Shown one piece after another: positions 33,445-47,500 of a stretch of DNA of 64,000 nucleotides. The position numbers and the translations under genes were made by a program. Positions within the stretch are counted from its first letter, which is position 1. Every line of letters starts with the position of its first letter. The DNA is from Patagioenas fasciata (taxonomy: Eukaryota; Chordata; Aves; Columbiformes; Columbidae). The notes beneath the pieces were generated by a model, which was not told the DNA's origin, did no database searches, and saw only the letters and a program-made list of their open reading frames with translations. Location: the NCBI RefSeq assembly GCF_037038585.1, contig NC_092520.1:147745104-147809103 (forward strand). The letters run 5' to 3'.

Positions 33445-36400
33445 AGTAGCTCCCCAGTGTCTTTGAGAAGGGTGTGGTCACCTAATTTGTCAACAGACAC
33501 CCCAAATTAGGGGAGTTTGAGTCTGGAGCGGAATCCCATCCCATACTTCAGTAATTATGAAAGAGCACACCAGTTCTGAAAGCAATTACTTACAGAAAAG
33601 AATGTGCATATTTGTAAGAACTTGTCTTATGCATCACAAAATTCAGTTCATTTCCCACTTCTGTAACGGATGTCAGTTGTGAAGTCACAGTTTGATTCAG
33701 CTGCTTGTATATTGACATCAAGTTCCATCTGAGCTGTGCAAGGATAGCTGTGTGAGGTTAGTTTAATATAACGTGTATCTATGGGGGTATAGACTCACCA
33801 GGAATAGTAACTGAAGGCCAGGCAGTATCTCAGATGGTGCTAAATGTCCACATTTCAGCAGCTGAAATGAGCCTTTATTTCTATAGATCAGGGTCTGTGT
33901 GTGAAATGAAGATGGTAATCTATGAGGTTTTTCAGTCATCTGATTTGAGAATAAACTAGGGTTTGCTAGATGACTGTCTGAATGTGTAGCTCAGCTGATT
34001 AAATGATCTGAAATGTAAATTCTTACTTTTTAAACTCATTTCTATACACTTCAAATAGGTGTGAATGTTTTCTATACGAAACTGAAACACCATTGGAACT
34101 CAGAATATGTGTCAGAATACAAAAGTAATCTTTGTTCTTTGATGCGGTTCAGCTTTAACTGGCAAAACACCTGGCAAATTACAGTGAATTAAAAATGTGG
34201 AGAAAGTATGTCAGAGACTTCCCAGGCAGCCTGGTCCTGTGCAAGGGGCAAGCATAAGACCTCATGCCACATCAGGCTCACTTGAGTCTTCAAAATTTGG
34301 CAAACACAGTCCTTGTGTGGTATGTAGGCCTTGTACTTGGCTGCACAAAAAGGAGCTTTACTGTCAGCAAACATTGTGGGTTTCAATTACTTGAGAAGGA
34401 GTCAGGCAACTTGGCACTCGATCATTCTCTTGAAATTCTTAGAAGCTAAGTGTCAAGGAACTGTACTTCAGCAGTCCCATTACAGTTCACTTTATATGTC
34501 AAACTATAATTATGGGTCACATTATAACATCTTTCAGAGGTTAATACCACTGCAGAGCATAATAAGCACATAAGTCAGCGTGTTATTAAAAGGGTTCATA
34601 ATATTCCATGAAAGCTTTTGTACACAGGTTAAAAAAGATTTTACCTCTGAGCCAAATTTTCTGCTGGTAAATTTAAGAAACACCAGTGACCTCAGTGGAG
34701 ACACACTGAGTCCCATTTGCTGATAATCTGCCTTTTCATTTATCTGTTAGTGCATTCAGAAACAAACCCGCTGAGGTTGTCTGTGATACGCACTTTGTAA
34801 ACTGAGACACAAATGCAATGGTAGCTGGGAGCTTGTTTGTTAGTTTGAAATTTGTCTCCCAGAGGTAAAACATTGCCATAGAAGATTTTAATTTCTGTGC
34901 TTTATGGGCTTAGTTTTTCATGTTTCTGTGAATAAGAAAGCTTTCTTCATGGTCAAAGTGTCAGCATAGAAGTAAACCAACTTGCCTTTTTGTTTGTTCG
35001 GTTTTTTTTTGCTTTTTACCAGTTAAAGGGGGGGAAAAAAGTGTCTTTAACAGATTCTTGAAATGTCCTGGAAGTCGAAATAGAAGTTAATTTTATATGG
35101 CATGTTGAAATATTTTTGCATACAGGGTATTCTTTTTCCTTAAGTACTCAAAGCTTCTTCATGATTGTTCAATTCCTCATCCCTATCTTTTTCAATTTAA
35201 AGAAATAATTTCTCATAAATCATAGATAGAAACTTTTAGTTTAACAGACCTGTGACTTATTCACTGTTTCTTTTTCTCTTTTCAAAAAATTGTTTTAGAA
35301 ACCAAAATGATTTTTTTCTTTTTTCCCATTGTTTCCAACTAGAAATGACAACACTGTTCCTTTGAAAGCTGCCCTGTGGAAAAGAGTTGCTGATTACAAA
35401 ACATAGGATGGAAAACCACGTATGGATTTGCCACAGTTAGTTAGTTTTGCGTTATGTCTTTTGAGTTACTTAGGTTCAAACTATTTTGGAAAACACATGG
35501 GTGTCATTATTTTGAATGTGACATTCTCTTAGGGGTTTTGTGGTGCCTGAGCACTACAGTACACTGAAAGTACACTCACTTAGATGTCATTTAATTTAAA
35601 TTCAGCTATGAAAACGTAGGTGATTAATGCAACCTAGCAATCTAGGCCCATCTATAGTCAGGGCATACAGAAGTGCATTTACAGATTGTAATACGACCCT
35701 TCTCAAGAGAAGTGTCTAAAATAGTTGAAATTCGGAAGTACAGATCATCTATTCCCTAGTTGTCTTCACTCCTGCCACAAAGATCTGATTTTTAAATGGC
35801 TAAAGTTAGGTAAAGTGAATTTAGTGAATATCTTGAGTCTGGAAATTCATCTGACTTCTTGCTATGTCTTTTGATAACTCTGTACCTGGTGATCCTTAGT
35901 CTCCATAGTAAAATCAGATTCTTCTAAAAAAAAAATTACTTCTTTAAATGACGCAGCTTTGATATAATTAGTGTTACATTCCAGGGCAAGCTATTGTAGC
36001 ATGATGACTAACTGCATATATTATCTGAACTAACATGCACACATTTGGGTTGGGTCTTATCTTGACGTCACTACAAATTTGTTTACCAGTCTTGATTGTA
36101 GTAGTCTCACTGGCACAAAACAGGAGTGACGTGGTTAAGAGTCAGATCTTCAATATCTATTCTAATGCTAGTAATCTATTTCGAATCCTCAACACAGTAA
36201 AGCATATTTTGTAAAAATATTCACAGTCGCATTTTTAGTTGCAAATTCTGATTTCAGGTCTCTGTGCAAACCCACTAGTTACTCAGTACAGAGTATGACT
36301 GTAGATGCACCAGGCACATATGAAGGTGTGAGTACTCAGTTACTGACTAGATGAGACTTGTGATTCTGCACACAGGGTACTTCTTAGTTCAGCAGCTAGA

Positions 36401-39400
36401 CCAAAGGAACGTACCCTAATTTTAGGGTTCTGGCAAAAAACAAAACAAAACAAAGCAAACTAGGACAAGCACCAGTTTTACATGGTTGTCTATAAAGAGG
36501 CAGATAAGAATTACAGCCACCCAGGGACAGACTGGCTGAAGGCAGTTGCTACCACCACATGAGCAGGAAGGACCCTATTCACAAAATCAGCTTTTTGTGA
36601 AAGCCTGCTGCACTGGCTGTGTCTTCCCTGTTGCAACCAGAAAGGTAGAGGCCCTATTGCCAACAATCTCTTCCATTCCTTCTCTAAAAGCCACTCATCC
36701 ACCAGGGTTCCATTTGTAAAAATAGTGTTCAAGCACGTAATTAAAAACTCTGTCATTATGCATATGCATGGTGGAGTTGAATTAAGTTGCATGGATTTCT
36801 TTTCATAGGCCTTGAGAAATCTGTGAACCTAATGATCATGCTGGGTAAATAACTGATTTCAACCTGGATCCTGCTGTTAGGTTAATTGCACTTTCAATCA
36901 AGGTGTTTAGAGGTTGCTTTAAAACAAACAAACAAACAATACATCTCCCTGCTCAAAAGAACCCAAGAAACAACACAACAACAAAACCAAAACTAAAACA
37001 AATCAAAACAAAAAGAAAAACCAAACAACAACAAAAAAACAAAACACAAAACTAAACAAAAACGAAACAAAACCAACCCAAACCAAACCAACAAACAAAA
37101 CAAACAAACAAACAAACACGCCAAAGAATATGGATATCCCTCTGCAGTAGATACATTTCTTTTTCACTTCTATGCACACCTTTGCTCTTCTCTTTTTGGT
37201 CCTGTTTCTACAATAATGTTGGTATACTGTCTTCAGGTTCATGTTCTTAAAACTTGTTTAGTTTCCAGATGCTAAGGAAATATAAAATCCTGTCTCGTTT
37301 TGCACTGCTGGTTTGTTTGGGTGGGTTTTGGTGTGTTTTGCTTTTAGGTAGGGCAGCTACTAATTGAATTCTAAGTTAAAGGAATAAAATAAACTGTTAG
37401 CAAATCTGGGTTTGTGTTTTCTGTCTATGTACTGTATTGAAAAGAGAAGTCAATTATTCCACAGAGTTGAAGTTTGTTTACGCTGGGGTTTATTGAATGT
37501 TGATTGACATCCTCACACATGATTTAAATACTGATTTGTGTTATCTGTGGTACAGAGCCAAAGGATCACAAATGGGACTAGAGCAGAACTATAGCAGCAT
37601 CTTCTTTTGCTGCTTAGTGGCAGAGCAAAACTGTGTGTTTATTCTCTTCCAGACAAAACCCATAGTTTTCAAAAGAAAATATTCAGCTTCTCTTTTCTTC
37701 CATTTTTCATCTTCTTAAAATACTTAACTTTCTTTCTTTTAATGAAGTTTGGTTTTTTTGTTTTTTAACTTCATGGAGATTAAAATGTCATTAGTTAAAT
37801 TTGAATGTAAAATAGTTGTACCTAGCAAAACTATCAAAATGTTTATAAAACAATAGGAAAAAATTTTACATCCGAAAAATTATCACTTTCCCACAAAGTA
37901 ACCCTTTTTTGTTTGTTTGATTTGAAACATCATTTTTAATTAAATACATAAATCTGGGGGGCCAAAGGGGAAAGGCAAGTCATTCAATTCTGAAGTAGGT
38001 ACTGTATGAACTAAGAGCCCTTGGTCTAAACCCCTTCTCTGGACTCTGTATGTATTTGCAAACCCAAGAGAAACAGGGATCTCGAAAGTCACTGGTTTAT
38101 TCCTTTCAGCCACAATTACAATATACATGCCAAGAAGCTTATTTATATTTCTTATATGAGATACCATTCCAGCTGTAAAGCTTAGTAGTAATGCACCCTA
38201 ACAGCCTTTGCTCAAACAACTAAAGGACTGACACAGTTAGAAATGCTAATGTTCAGTATAGTTAACACTGAAAGATGAGTTAAATTAACTGAAATTACCA
38301 TCACTGGGAAAATAGAATATTTTTTCCCAGACTATCTTCATGTAATATTTTCTGATATTTAATTATCTGTGTCAAAGATATCTAAATCCAGGGGCATTTC
38401 TCCCTTTGCCAGCTAATTATGGCACTTTAATTTTTGCTTCTGAGAGTGACACAGCTACTGCTCAGTGTCTGGGGTCTTTTTTCACCATGTTCTCTTCTCA
38501 GATTTGAATCCTGCGAGGTTAAAGGAAGATTCTAATGACACCCTCCAGGGTAGCCTCCTTTGAAGGCTAGGACCAAGAGCTTTGATTTCAGGTCACTCCC
38601 TATGTGGCTGCCTTTAAAGTTCATCTGAATTAACATTCAGAGATATTTTTGGCAGCTTTGACTGCCAGGAAAAATCATTACAGTGGAATAATAATGCAAA
38701 TAAACTTTGCATAGTCCCATTAAATCATTAAATGCCACATTGTTGTGTAATGGGAGTGACATTTCATTATTTCTAAAGAATCAAATGTGTCTCTGCACTC
38801 GCTGCCAGTTTCATGATATTAATTCTGGTGACAGAATACAATAACTTTGGAACAAGAAACAAAGGGATCCTAGGGCTTATATGATGCCTGCAGATACCTG
38901 AAATGAATGAAAAATACAGAGGTAAAAGCATCAAAAAAGAGCTGTACTGGGCTTTTAAAAGTCTATTAAAACATTTGGTCTAGGTTGCCAATGATATTCA
39001 ATTTTTCTTTGGTCCTCTTTCTGACAAACGCAAGTGTAAAAGATTAGCTGGCTATCATCTGGAGAACATCCTTCAATTTTTGATTGGTTTTTTTGTTTTT
39101 TCACTCCACATTTTTCTCCTCACAACCTTAACATATGTTGAAGAAAACCTTCACAAAGGTATAGTACCATGCACTTGAGTGTATAAGGCATAAAACCAAA
39201 CTGAACCAAACAATTTGGTTTGAAACAGAGCTGTCTGAAGTCTAAGGATTTCTCCTTAGATGAAGGAAAATTCTTCAAAGGTATGAGGGCATGAAGGCAT
39301 TACTGTCTACTTTTAATGAACTGTTAAAATGTTTATTTGAAAGAGAAGAAAAAAAAGAATTATCTAAAGTATGGATGACAGTTTCAGAAAATCCAAGAGA

Positions 39401-40920
39401 AAATCACACCATATATCAAAAAAAAGCCATGTGATAGGGGAGTAAGCAGAGAGAGCTTCAGAAATTACACTCATTCCTTCTCTAGTTGTTATGAGAATAC
39501 TTCTTTGAAGGAGCATTCCTGTGTATGATCTTCAAGAACAGTCAGAGTTTAGATGGCTCTGACATTCATTCAATGGAATGAGACAGAATAAAGGAAAAAA
39601 GACCCTAAATTCATCAAGACATCTACTATAGTGTAAGCATAGATTCCCTGGTCAGAAGGGGCCTTTCTGCTGACAGTTCATAGGGCCATCAAGGTTTTCA
39701 CCTGTGATTTCCAGCTGTGGGGAAAATTATTCTCTACGCCAGTGAACATGCAATTTCCCGTACGAAAGAAGCCCAGACCCTGAGTAGGTGGGAAGGCAGC
39801 GAGTTGGGCAGCCAGCTGTCTGTTGAACATACCTTTTGAAAACTTCATCCTGAAGATGCCAGGTAACCATTAACAAATCCTGTCCTTTGCTTGAGGTGCC
39901 TTGTTCCAGGCATTCAATTCCCTCATCACTAGTGTGGCTTTTCCCCATTTTGATCTGTGTTTATCTTTTCAGTGTTGGGTCATGTCCCACACTATGTCAC
40001 AGCTCCCACAGCTTCTTGTTAGTATGCTATAGTCCTACTGTCATATAGCCAGCTGTGCCCCCTGTGCTCAGTCCACATTTCCAAAGAAGAAAATGTGCTC
40101 TGATGTTAAAAATGATTCAATATTCTGAGTGAAGCTATGTACCCTCAAGAGCCATTGGAAACATGAGCAAGCTGATTACCTGTCCACTCACAGAGACTTG
40201 CAGGGACTGTAAACCATGGAGAAGAAAATTTTCTGTTGTTTTAGCTTATTCTTGCATTGAAGTTAGAAGATTGGAATCAAAGAAACTCTAGTGACCACCT
40301 CGGGTAATTAAAATCTCTTCTTGTCAGAAAAAGACAAGCAAGAGAAAAAATGCTGAGTGTTTTTAGGTAGAAATTGACCTGTCAAAGTTTGAGAACACCA
40401 ACCTTGTATTAGCCTCATAATAGCAGTTCTCACTGCCCACAGCAATCGGTGCAAATTAGAATGAAATAAGTGTTAAAAGCAGTTTATTGTGGCCTGCAAT
40501 TCACTGATATTTCACAGACCACTTATCAGCCATCGAAATTGCATAAGCTTTAATTTTACCATGATTTCTGAAGGCTTGAAAGAAAAAGTCAATAGCTGTC
40601 TATTCCACTTGAGTTTGTGGGGTGATGCTGAGTAGAATTTGGTAATAAGACATGAGATCCAGCTTTAAGCCACATATCTGTGTTCCTGTGGTCACTTGAT
40701 CTACGTTTGTGCACTGACACACAGACACACCTTCCCAAAATCTTTCTTGACAGGAGAGCGTAGAGACTTCAGTGTACCTTAGATTATTTGACTCCAATCT
40801 GCAGCCTGCTTGACCATTAGCTATTCTGCAACTTTTCCTACCCTTTCTGGCAAAATAATGAGAGCTTGCAAACGTAGTAAGAAGTTTCACATCCATTCTA
40901 ACCAAAATAAAATAGATAGG
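33445..40920. other. AT-rich non-genic stretch
   Basis: No gene or identifiable transposon apart from the A/C tract listed separately. About 38350-38850 is rich in homeodomain- and POU-like sites (TAATTA; ATGCAAAT at 38694-38701) and may be a conserved non-coding element (see findings). Confidence 0.55.
36967..37118. repeat. A/C-only low-complexity tract
   Basis: About 150 bp made almost only of A and C (AAAC, AACAAC and AACC units) with only a handful of G or T. A shorter AAAC run precedes it at 36920-36939. It is compositionally the complement of the T/G tract at 23.3 kb. Confidence 0.9.
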
Positions 40921-40925
40921 GGTGT
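40921..40925. repeat. Left target-site duplication of the solo LTR (GGTGT)
   Basis: GGTGT precedes the LTR and recurs at 41639-41643. A 5-bp duplication is the usual size for avian ERVL insertions. Confidence 0.75.
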
Positions 40926-41638
40926 TGTTGTGGTTTAACTCAAGCTAGCAATGCAAACATGATAGCCGCCCACTCACTCCCACATCCCTCCCCTCAAACG
41001 GGGGAGAGAATCAAAAGGGAAGGGAGAAACTTGGATTGAGATAAACACAGTTTAATTAAAAAAACCCAAAATGTCGATACAATACTAGTAAATATATATA
41101 AAAATATAAATAGAATATAAAATAAAAAATAATCAATGCAATTCCTCAAAAACTCCATCCACAACAAGCAACCAGTCCCAAAAAACAGCACCTGGTCCCA
41201 ACAGCTGATCCCGAAGAGAGAAAAAAAGGCAGAAAGGCCCAAATGCCTCTCCTCTGCAAAATGGAAGGATGGCAAAAAGGCCAAACTAATGAAAGCCCCA
41301 AACAGAAGTCTCCCAGCTCCAATAAAATAACAAAGAAGGCAAAGAACATGAGAGAGGCTGAAAGATCCCCACTCTCCTTAAATACGATCTGTATGGATGT
41401 CAGTCAAGGTCTGGTCTGCCTCATCTATGCCACTCTTCTTTGATGCCTCACACCTGTGGGCAGAGCACTCTGAACGTCCTTGGCTCTCAGATCAGAGCAA
41501 TTAAAAACATTAACTCTGTGCTGGGGTGTTATCTTCTTATTCTCAAACTAAGTCCAAATAATGACCATGCCAGCTATGAAAAAGAAAGGTTTCTAACTGC
41601 ATGAAGAAAATTAACTCATTATCAGTCAAACCAGCACA
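40926..41638 (-). mobile_element. Solo LTR, avian ERVL type
   Basis: 713 bp, beginning TGTTGTGGTTTAA and ending CCAGCACA on the plus strand, flanked by GGTGT on both sides. On the minus strand it opens TGTGCTGGTTTGACTG and has GAGTTAATTTTCTTC soon after, the familiar start of abundant bird ERVL LTRs. A TATTTAAGG box lies near 41373-41384 and an ATTAAA signal near 41050. No internal region is attached, so it is the product of LTR-LTR recombination. Family assignment is from memory. Confidence 0.8.
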
Positions 41639-41643
41639 GGTGT
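41639..41643. repeat. Right target-site duplication of the solo LTR (GGTGT)
   Basis: Perfect copy of 40921-40925 immediately after the terminal CA. Confidence 0.75.
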
Positions 41644-44359
41644 CAATAAAGAATTATAACCAAAGCATTTTTCCTCTTCAGATTTCACAGATTTTTAAAG
41701 AAAGTAAGTCCAGGTCTTCTGAGTATCACTTGTATTTCTCAGTGCAATTCCATACCATGTGTCAAAGTACTTCCTCCTCTTATTCCTATAATGTAAAAGT
41801 CTGAGGTAATGTACTGAGTCATAAAGTTAATATGACAACTGAATTGTTTCTAACCAGCTATCAAGACCACTCAGAACAATAAATTTTAGTGGTGTGAAAG
41901 TACGACCTTTCTGAAGAATAATTCCTACCCATTTAAAGCTGGTTTTCTGTGAACATTGGAAGACTGATCCTGCCATGATCCACGAAGTACCACACACGTT
42001 GGAGTAAGGAGTGTACTTCGGGACTTCATCCTTGTATTTTCATGGTTACTTTGCTCCCATTACTTGTCCTCCACATCCCCTAATGTGAGATGACTAGTAC
42101 AATAGCACCGTCACTGACCACCCCACATCCTCATAGCAAGGTAACCTTCACAATCCTCCTTGCTATAGCAGAAATTCAGCACAGAGTATAGCTCTGTTCA
42201 TATGTTCTATTAAAATGCCAGCCAGAAACAGGGTCCTTTAATAACTTTGAATTTGTCTAATTTGTCTAAAGCTCAGTAATTTCAGTACATGGCCTGATGA
42301 TGAAGTTAAATTTACAATTTATGTCTCTGGTAAACTACTATGTCTTAAATTAGGGAGAGATTTTTTCATAAATGGAATCAGTAACAGCCAGTGCTCACTG
42401 CCGTGGAATTTCCAATGCAGCATTGCAAAGAAACATTCATGGAAAATTACCTCAGTGATTAAAACTCAGCCAGTCGGAAGCCTTCAGGTCTGCAATATCA
42501 TTCAAACTGACAGAATAAAAATGTTTGACCTGATCTGTCACATTACAGCACTCTGCATCTATTTATGACAGTCTGACTTCATCCCATCGGACAGCTTCTT
42601 GTGCTTGAAGAGCCATTAGGAAGTCTTGCATTGTCTCTGTAGGTATTTAGCCTGTGGTGCTGAAACAGTGATTTTGAACCACAGCCACAGCTCTTCATCT
42701 GAGAGAAAATTTCAAAAGAAAAGTAATACGAGGTTCACAGAATCACGAACATGGAAGCATCTCAAGTAATATTCACTTAGATCTGGATGGTGGTCTGAGA
42801 GAACCTTATCTTTTCCATCTTTGGGCGGCTACCTTGCCAAAAGTGCACATTTACACCCAGGGGGCTCCAAGGACAGCAATGCCAGTCTGGTCCAGCATGT
42901 CTTTGGTAGAACAAATAATTTTGTAGCTGCCTTCCATTTTAGGAAATTACTGAACCAAATTCGCATTTCCCCATGCTCCCTTGTTACCTTCCTATTTCTT
43001 TTATTCAAAACTGATTTTTCAGCTCTGTTGTGCCTTAGTACATGGTGAATCTGGGCTATGGGCTTCATCAGTTTCAAAATGTGCAAGAATACTGTGTTGA
43101 GGTGTCATCTCCCTAGGCTGTTGAGTCTTTTCAAACAGTTAAGTTGAAGGAGAAATCCTCCTGCCACTCTAGATGGGCAGGAAAAAAACTGATGCTTTCA
43201 TGATCTTTGGAAGCGTAGCAAGATGTTTGGCACTTGTCACAATGATGCAGATTGTACCAATATTGAAGTATACAACTAGTAATTAGTTGAGTATTTTAAT
43301 AGCTTTTGGTGATATACATCTGACACATTGGGACCAGACAAACTTGTGTAGAAAACAAACAAACAAAAACCAAAACAACACAGCAAGGTGCCTCTGATGG
43401 ATGAGAAGCTTGGAAATTATTTGCCTGCAGGTCATCGATTCATTGCTAGTAGTTTGTACTAGTTGTCACCAAGTTGGGTACCTGGCTGTGGAGGCTGTTC
43501 GGTAGCAGCTGTGAATGTTATCACTGCAGCCTCACCCTTCCTCACTCACAGGCAGAGGTCTGCTCCATCTCATAGCTGCTGGCCTCCATCTGCTCTGGGA
43601 GATGTTTCAGCATACCAGTGACATATGCAGCTGAGCTCAGGGACCAGCTGTGAGTTTTATCTGATCACCACGGAGTATAAAACTGAAATATATTCCTTTA
43701 AAGTTGCTAATTTTTTTTCAGATCTGGTTCATGTTTGGCCTGGGGGGGGAATATAGAAAGAAACACAGCCACCTATAATCATCATCTCCTCATCTGATAG
43801 GACTTAGTTTGCATTTGACACTTTTCACTGCTGTCACGTAAGGATGAGAAATAATGGGCATAACACCAGAAGATGTGGCCTACAGCTAAAATTGCAGCAC
43901 AAGACATTTTTTTTCGCACCTTTGAATTCTTTTAATAGACAAACCCTAAATATGAACCACCAAAAATAGTGTAAATGCGTTCATGGTGCAACTGGAAGAA
44001 TATCTACACAAAAGACAGTGAAATGAGGAATCATTTCAGTATGGTTCACAAGTTGTAGTTCACATCATTCTCAATTTCCAAATAGTTAAATGGCCTTTCT
44101 TTTAGGTGATGCACAAATTATAAAGCCAGTCTCATTCTGTATCTGTGCACTGGTGCTAATAAGATCTTAATCTTCCTAATCTACAAGTGGTCGGGTGGTG
44201 AACTGACACTCAGCACATTTGAAAGTTTTCACAGTTAAGAGCCCTTGCACACAATTGTTCAGTGTGAGCTTCGAGCGGATTAACTAATGCTTGGTGGGTT
44301 TTGTTTTCCCAACCTAGGAAAGAAAAGAAAGAAGTAGAGAAAGGAAAAGGGAAAGGGAT

Positions 44360-44590
44360 GAAAGAGAAAGGGAAGGAGAAAGAAAGGGAAAGAGAAAGAG
44401 AAAGAGAGAGAAAAAGAAAAAGAGAGAGAAAAAGAGAGAGAAAAAGAAAAAGAAAAAGAAAAAGAAAAAGAAAAAGAAAAAGAAAAAGAAAAAGAAAAAG
44501 AAAAAGAAAAAGAAAAAGAAAAAGAAAAAGAAAAAGAAAAAGAAAAAGAAAAAGAAAAAGAAAAAGAAAGAGAAAAAGAGAAAGAAAAAG
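44360..44590. repeat. 231-nt pure purine tract with (AAAAAG)21
   Basis: Not one pyrimidine on the plus strand from 44360 to 44590. The core, 44441-44566, is 21 perfect AAAAAG units; the flanks are degenerate GAAA and GAGA units. It yields long artificial frames of Lys/Arg/Glu or Phe/Ser on either strand, which are not genes. Confidence 0.97.
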
Positions 44591-47500
44591 TGTTGCACAA
44601 ATTATGCAGCTGAAAGGAAATAAAAATAGCTAGCAGCTCCAGTTGGTTAATATAATTGTTCCAAATCAGTTAGCAATACACTTACATGTGGTTTTTTTAA
44701 AAGCCCGTTTATCACAAAAGGGATATTCTCTCCTCTCTGCTTTTAATCCCAGAGGATAGATCTGAATTATGCCTATTCAGTGAATTCAGGATATGATAGA
44801 TAAATAAATTGTTTAAAAGCTCTAGTTATTTTATGCTGATCTTGCTCTTTCAAAAGACAAAGTAACAAGGTTTAAATGGTCTTCAGATATGAAATGACTG
44901 GGAAAGGTTTATATTAAGAAGCGGACATGCTAATTGACTACAGAGACTAAAACATGAAGCCTTTAAAAAACGGATTGCAGAAACCGTATTCCTGACAATA
45001 GCTGCTGAGGTTTCATACCTGCCAGCCCAGCACATTTTCTCTTCTCCCTGGAGGAGATTTAAGCTGAAATGAATAGAGAATAAGTCTCTACCTAGCCATA
45101 CAGAAGTAAACCAGTACCTGAAACAAAGGTGAAAAGTAAGCCCATTTGGTTTCTTTCTTGATATTGCTAGGCCATGCATTTGCCTTCTTCAGCACTTTCT
45201 AGAGTAATCTTGCTCCTTGTCAAACACAATGCCTGCAAGTCACAGTGTCTGGATACAAGCCCAAATACATTTAAAAACATTGAGGGGAGGAGGAAGACTA
45301 AGACAGACTGATTGTGGAGTGCCATTAACTTGTTTCAATCAGCCATACAATTTGGATGTTAGTCATTTAGTTCCAAGATAACGCTATGTTAAAATTATTT
45401 CTTTTTATTTCTTTATTATTAGTCATCACTTGCAGCACAATTTTATGGGTGAATTTCATTTTACAACTTCCTAGAAGATGAATTCCTACTCAGAGGACAG
45501 TACAGTACACTGAAATTTATATAAATTCACCTGCATACACAAGAAAAACTAGAGAGTACATACAGCCTCTGAGGAATTATTCACAAATAAGAAGCTAAAT
45601 TGAGTGTTTAGGTAAAGAAGGCACATGAAGAGTAAATTTTAAGACTGAATGAAGGCAGCAAAGAAGTGAGTGTAAACTTAAACTGAAGCAGAGCTGTAGG
45701 TGATGCTGTGGAATTTTGCTGAGCTTGAAAAGCAAGAACAGAGAGCTTAAATGTAATGCAGTAAGTCACTAGACTTGATGAGGCACTTTAAAGAAGACTC
45801 TTGTAATGCAGGGAAAAGTAATGATGTCCCATCTGCCACGGGCTTTGAAGACTGGACTTCTGCAAAGAAACATTCCCATATAGATGTTCTGGTTAGCCCA
45901 AAATAGAAACAAGCATGCTGGCAGTCTTATTGTCAGTTCAGATTTTTTCAGGTCACCTATATTATTATTTTTGTTAATCATCTTCTTCTTTAGAAAGTAT
46001 TCTTGGTTTCATAATATGATGTATCCAAACAAGATATTCACAGCTGTATTTCCCAATAAAGTGGTCCACTGCATTTCATACTAGGCTTGAGCCAAAAATA
46101 AAAATACTATGTAAAGCACCGTGCCCATTTTGTGTAATTGTACCAACATTTGTTCAGAAAACGCTGGTCTTGTAAATAACTACTTGCAATATGAGAGATT
46201 CAGATTCAAACTTAATCTTTGCCTGACTTTCGGAATCTGAAAGTACTGTCTCTGCTTTACTGTTCAGGAATCCATGAAGAGTCAAAATGGAGCAGCTCTT
46301 TTTCTTCTGTGGTATCACCAACAGTCTATCAAATATTCACAGTTCTAAACCAATTGAAACTACTGCCAGGTGCTTTTCTTGCTAAAATACCTTTTATAAT
46401 ATATTACAGAACCATCTCTAAAAGCCAAGCACATAATTAAACCCTTTGCAATGCTACAATATGTCTGTTTATTCCTTCAGCCCTTTTTTAAAGATGTCAT
46501 ATGCATCCTGGCAGATACATGAAAGATTCAAATGCTATGGTCCATTAACAGCACAAAGTGCTTGTTATTTAATCTCCCATCACTAGGACAACTGTCCTGG
46601 AAATAAGGAAAATACGCTATCATTAAATCACAGTTTTATAGGCATGTTGCTAAATAATTGAACAGCCTGTCATAAAGGAATAATCATGTATAGATATGAA
46701 ATTCTGTGTAACATTTTGTATCCAACTATTGAAGGGAAAATTGAGGAGGAATAATTTTACTTGTTTGCATGATTAACAATTCAGAGAGCCCATCATATGG
46801 TAGGACGGAAGAGTGGCAATTAACAATGCTTAAAGTGACAAAAGAGATTGAACTTAAAAACTCAAACAACCATAAATCTGCAGTGCTGATGATGCACTTT
46901 TACATACACTTTATCCACAGCCCATGAATGCCACAGTTTAGTGCATGATTTATTAAAGGCTAACAAATAACATAATGTGATGTCTGTAAGTTTCCATACA
47001 ATTTCTTTCTAAGCTCTGCAAAGACTAAATTGTTGTGAATGTGTTTTAAGTAGGGCTGGCCAGTACACAAAATCAGGGAGATCTGGAAATATTTTGGAAA
47101 AATTCAAACTAAGAATGCTACAACCACTAAGTTCCTGGACAGAATGAATGTCCTATGCTTGCCCAAGCAAGTAGCAGGTTACTTCTCAAGTAGACTCACT
47201 GCAGTCGCTGCAGCAGATCATATAAAAACATTCCCTCTTAGAAAACTAGAGCAACACACACACAAAAAGCTAACACCCAGAGGTTTATTATTTTACCCTT
47301 GCATGAAATCAGTAGAATGAAAATAAAAACAAGACCCACTGAGCCTCTTGGGAGTAAAGATCTGACCAAAATGAATAACAGAGGGTGAAGGGGGTTTCTG
47401 AAGGCTGTTTTCCCCTGTCCACATTAGCACTGTTTGCTATGGTACCTGCACACTGGAATCCATGTCATGATTTGGCTGTGCCAAATACAGACATAACCAG

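Noticed and set aside
42735..42780. CACAGAATCACGAAC, another reversed CR1-tail-like string
   Set aside because: Too short and without following CR1 sequence.
44301..44633. Long Lys/Arg/Glu frame, with Phe/Ser frames on the opposite strand
   Set aside because: Created entirely by the AAAAAG microsatellite; no real protein features.
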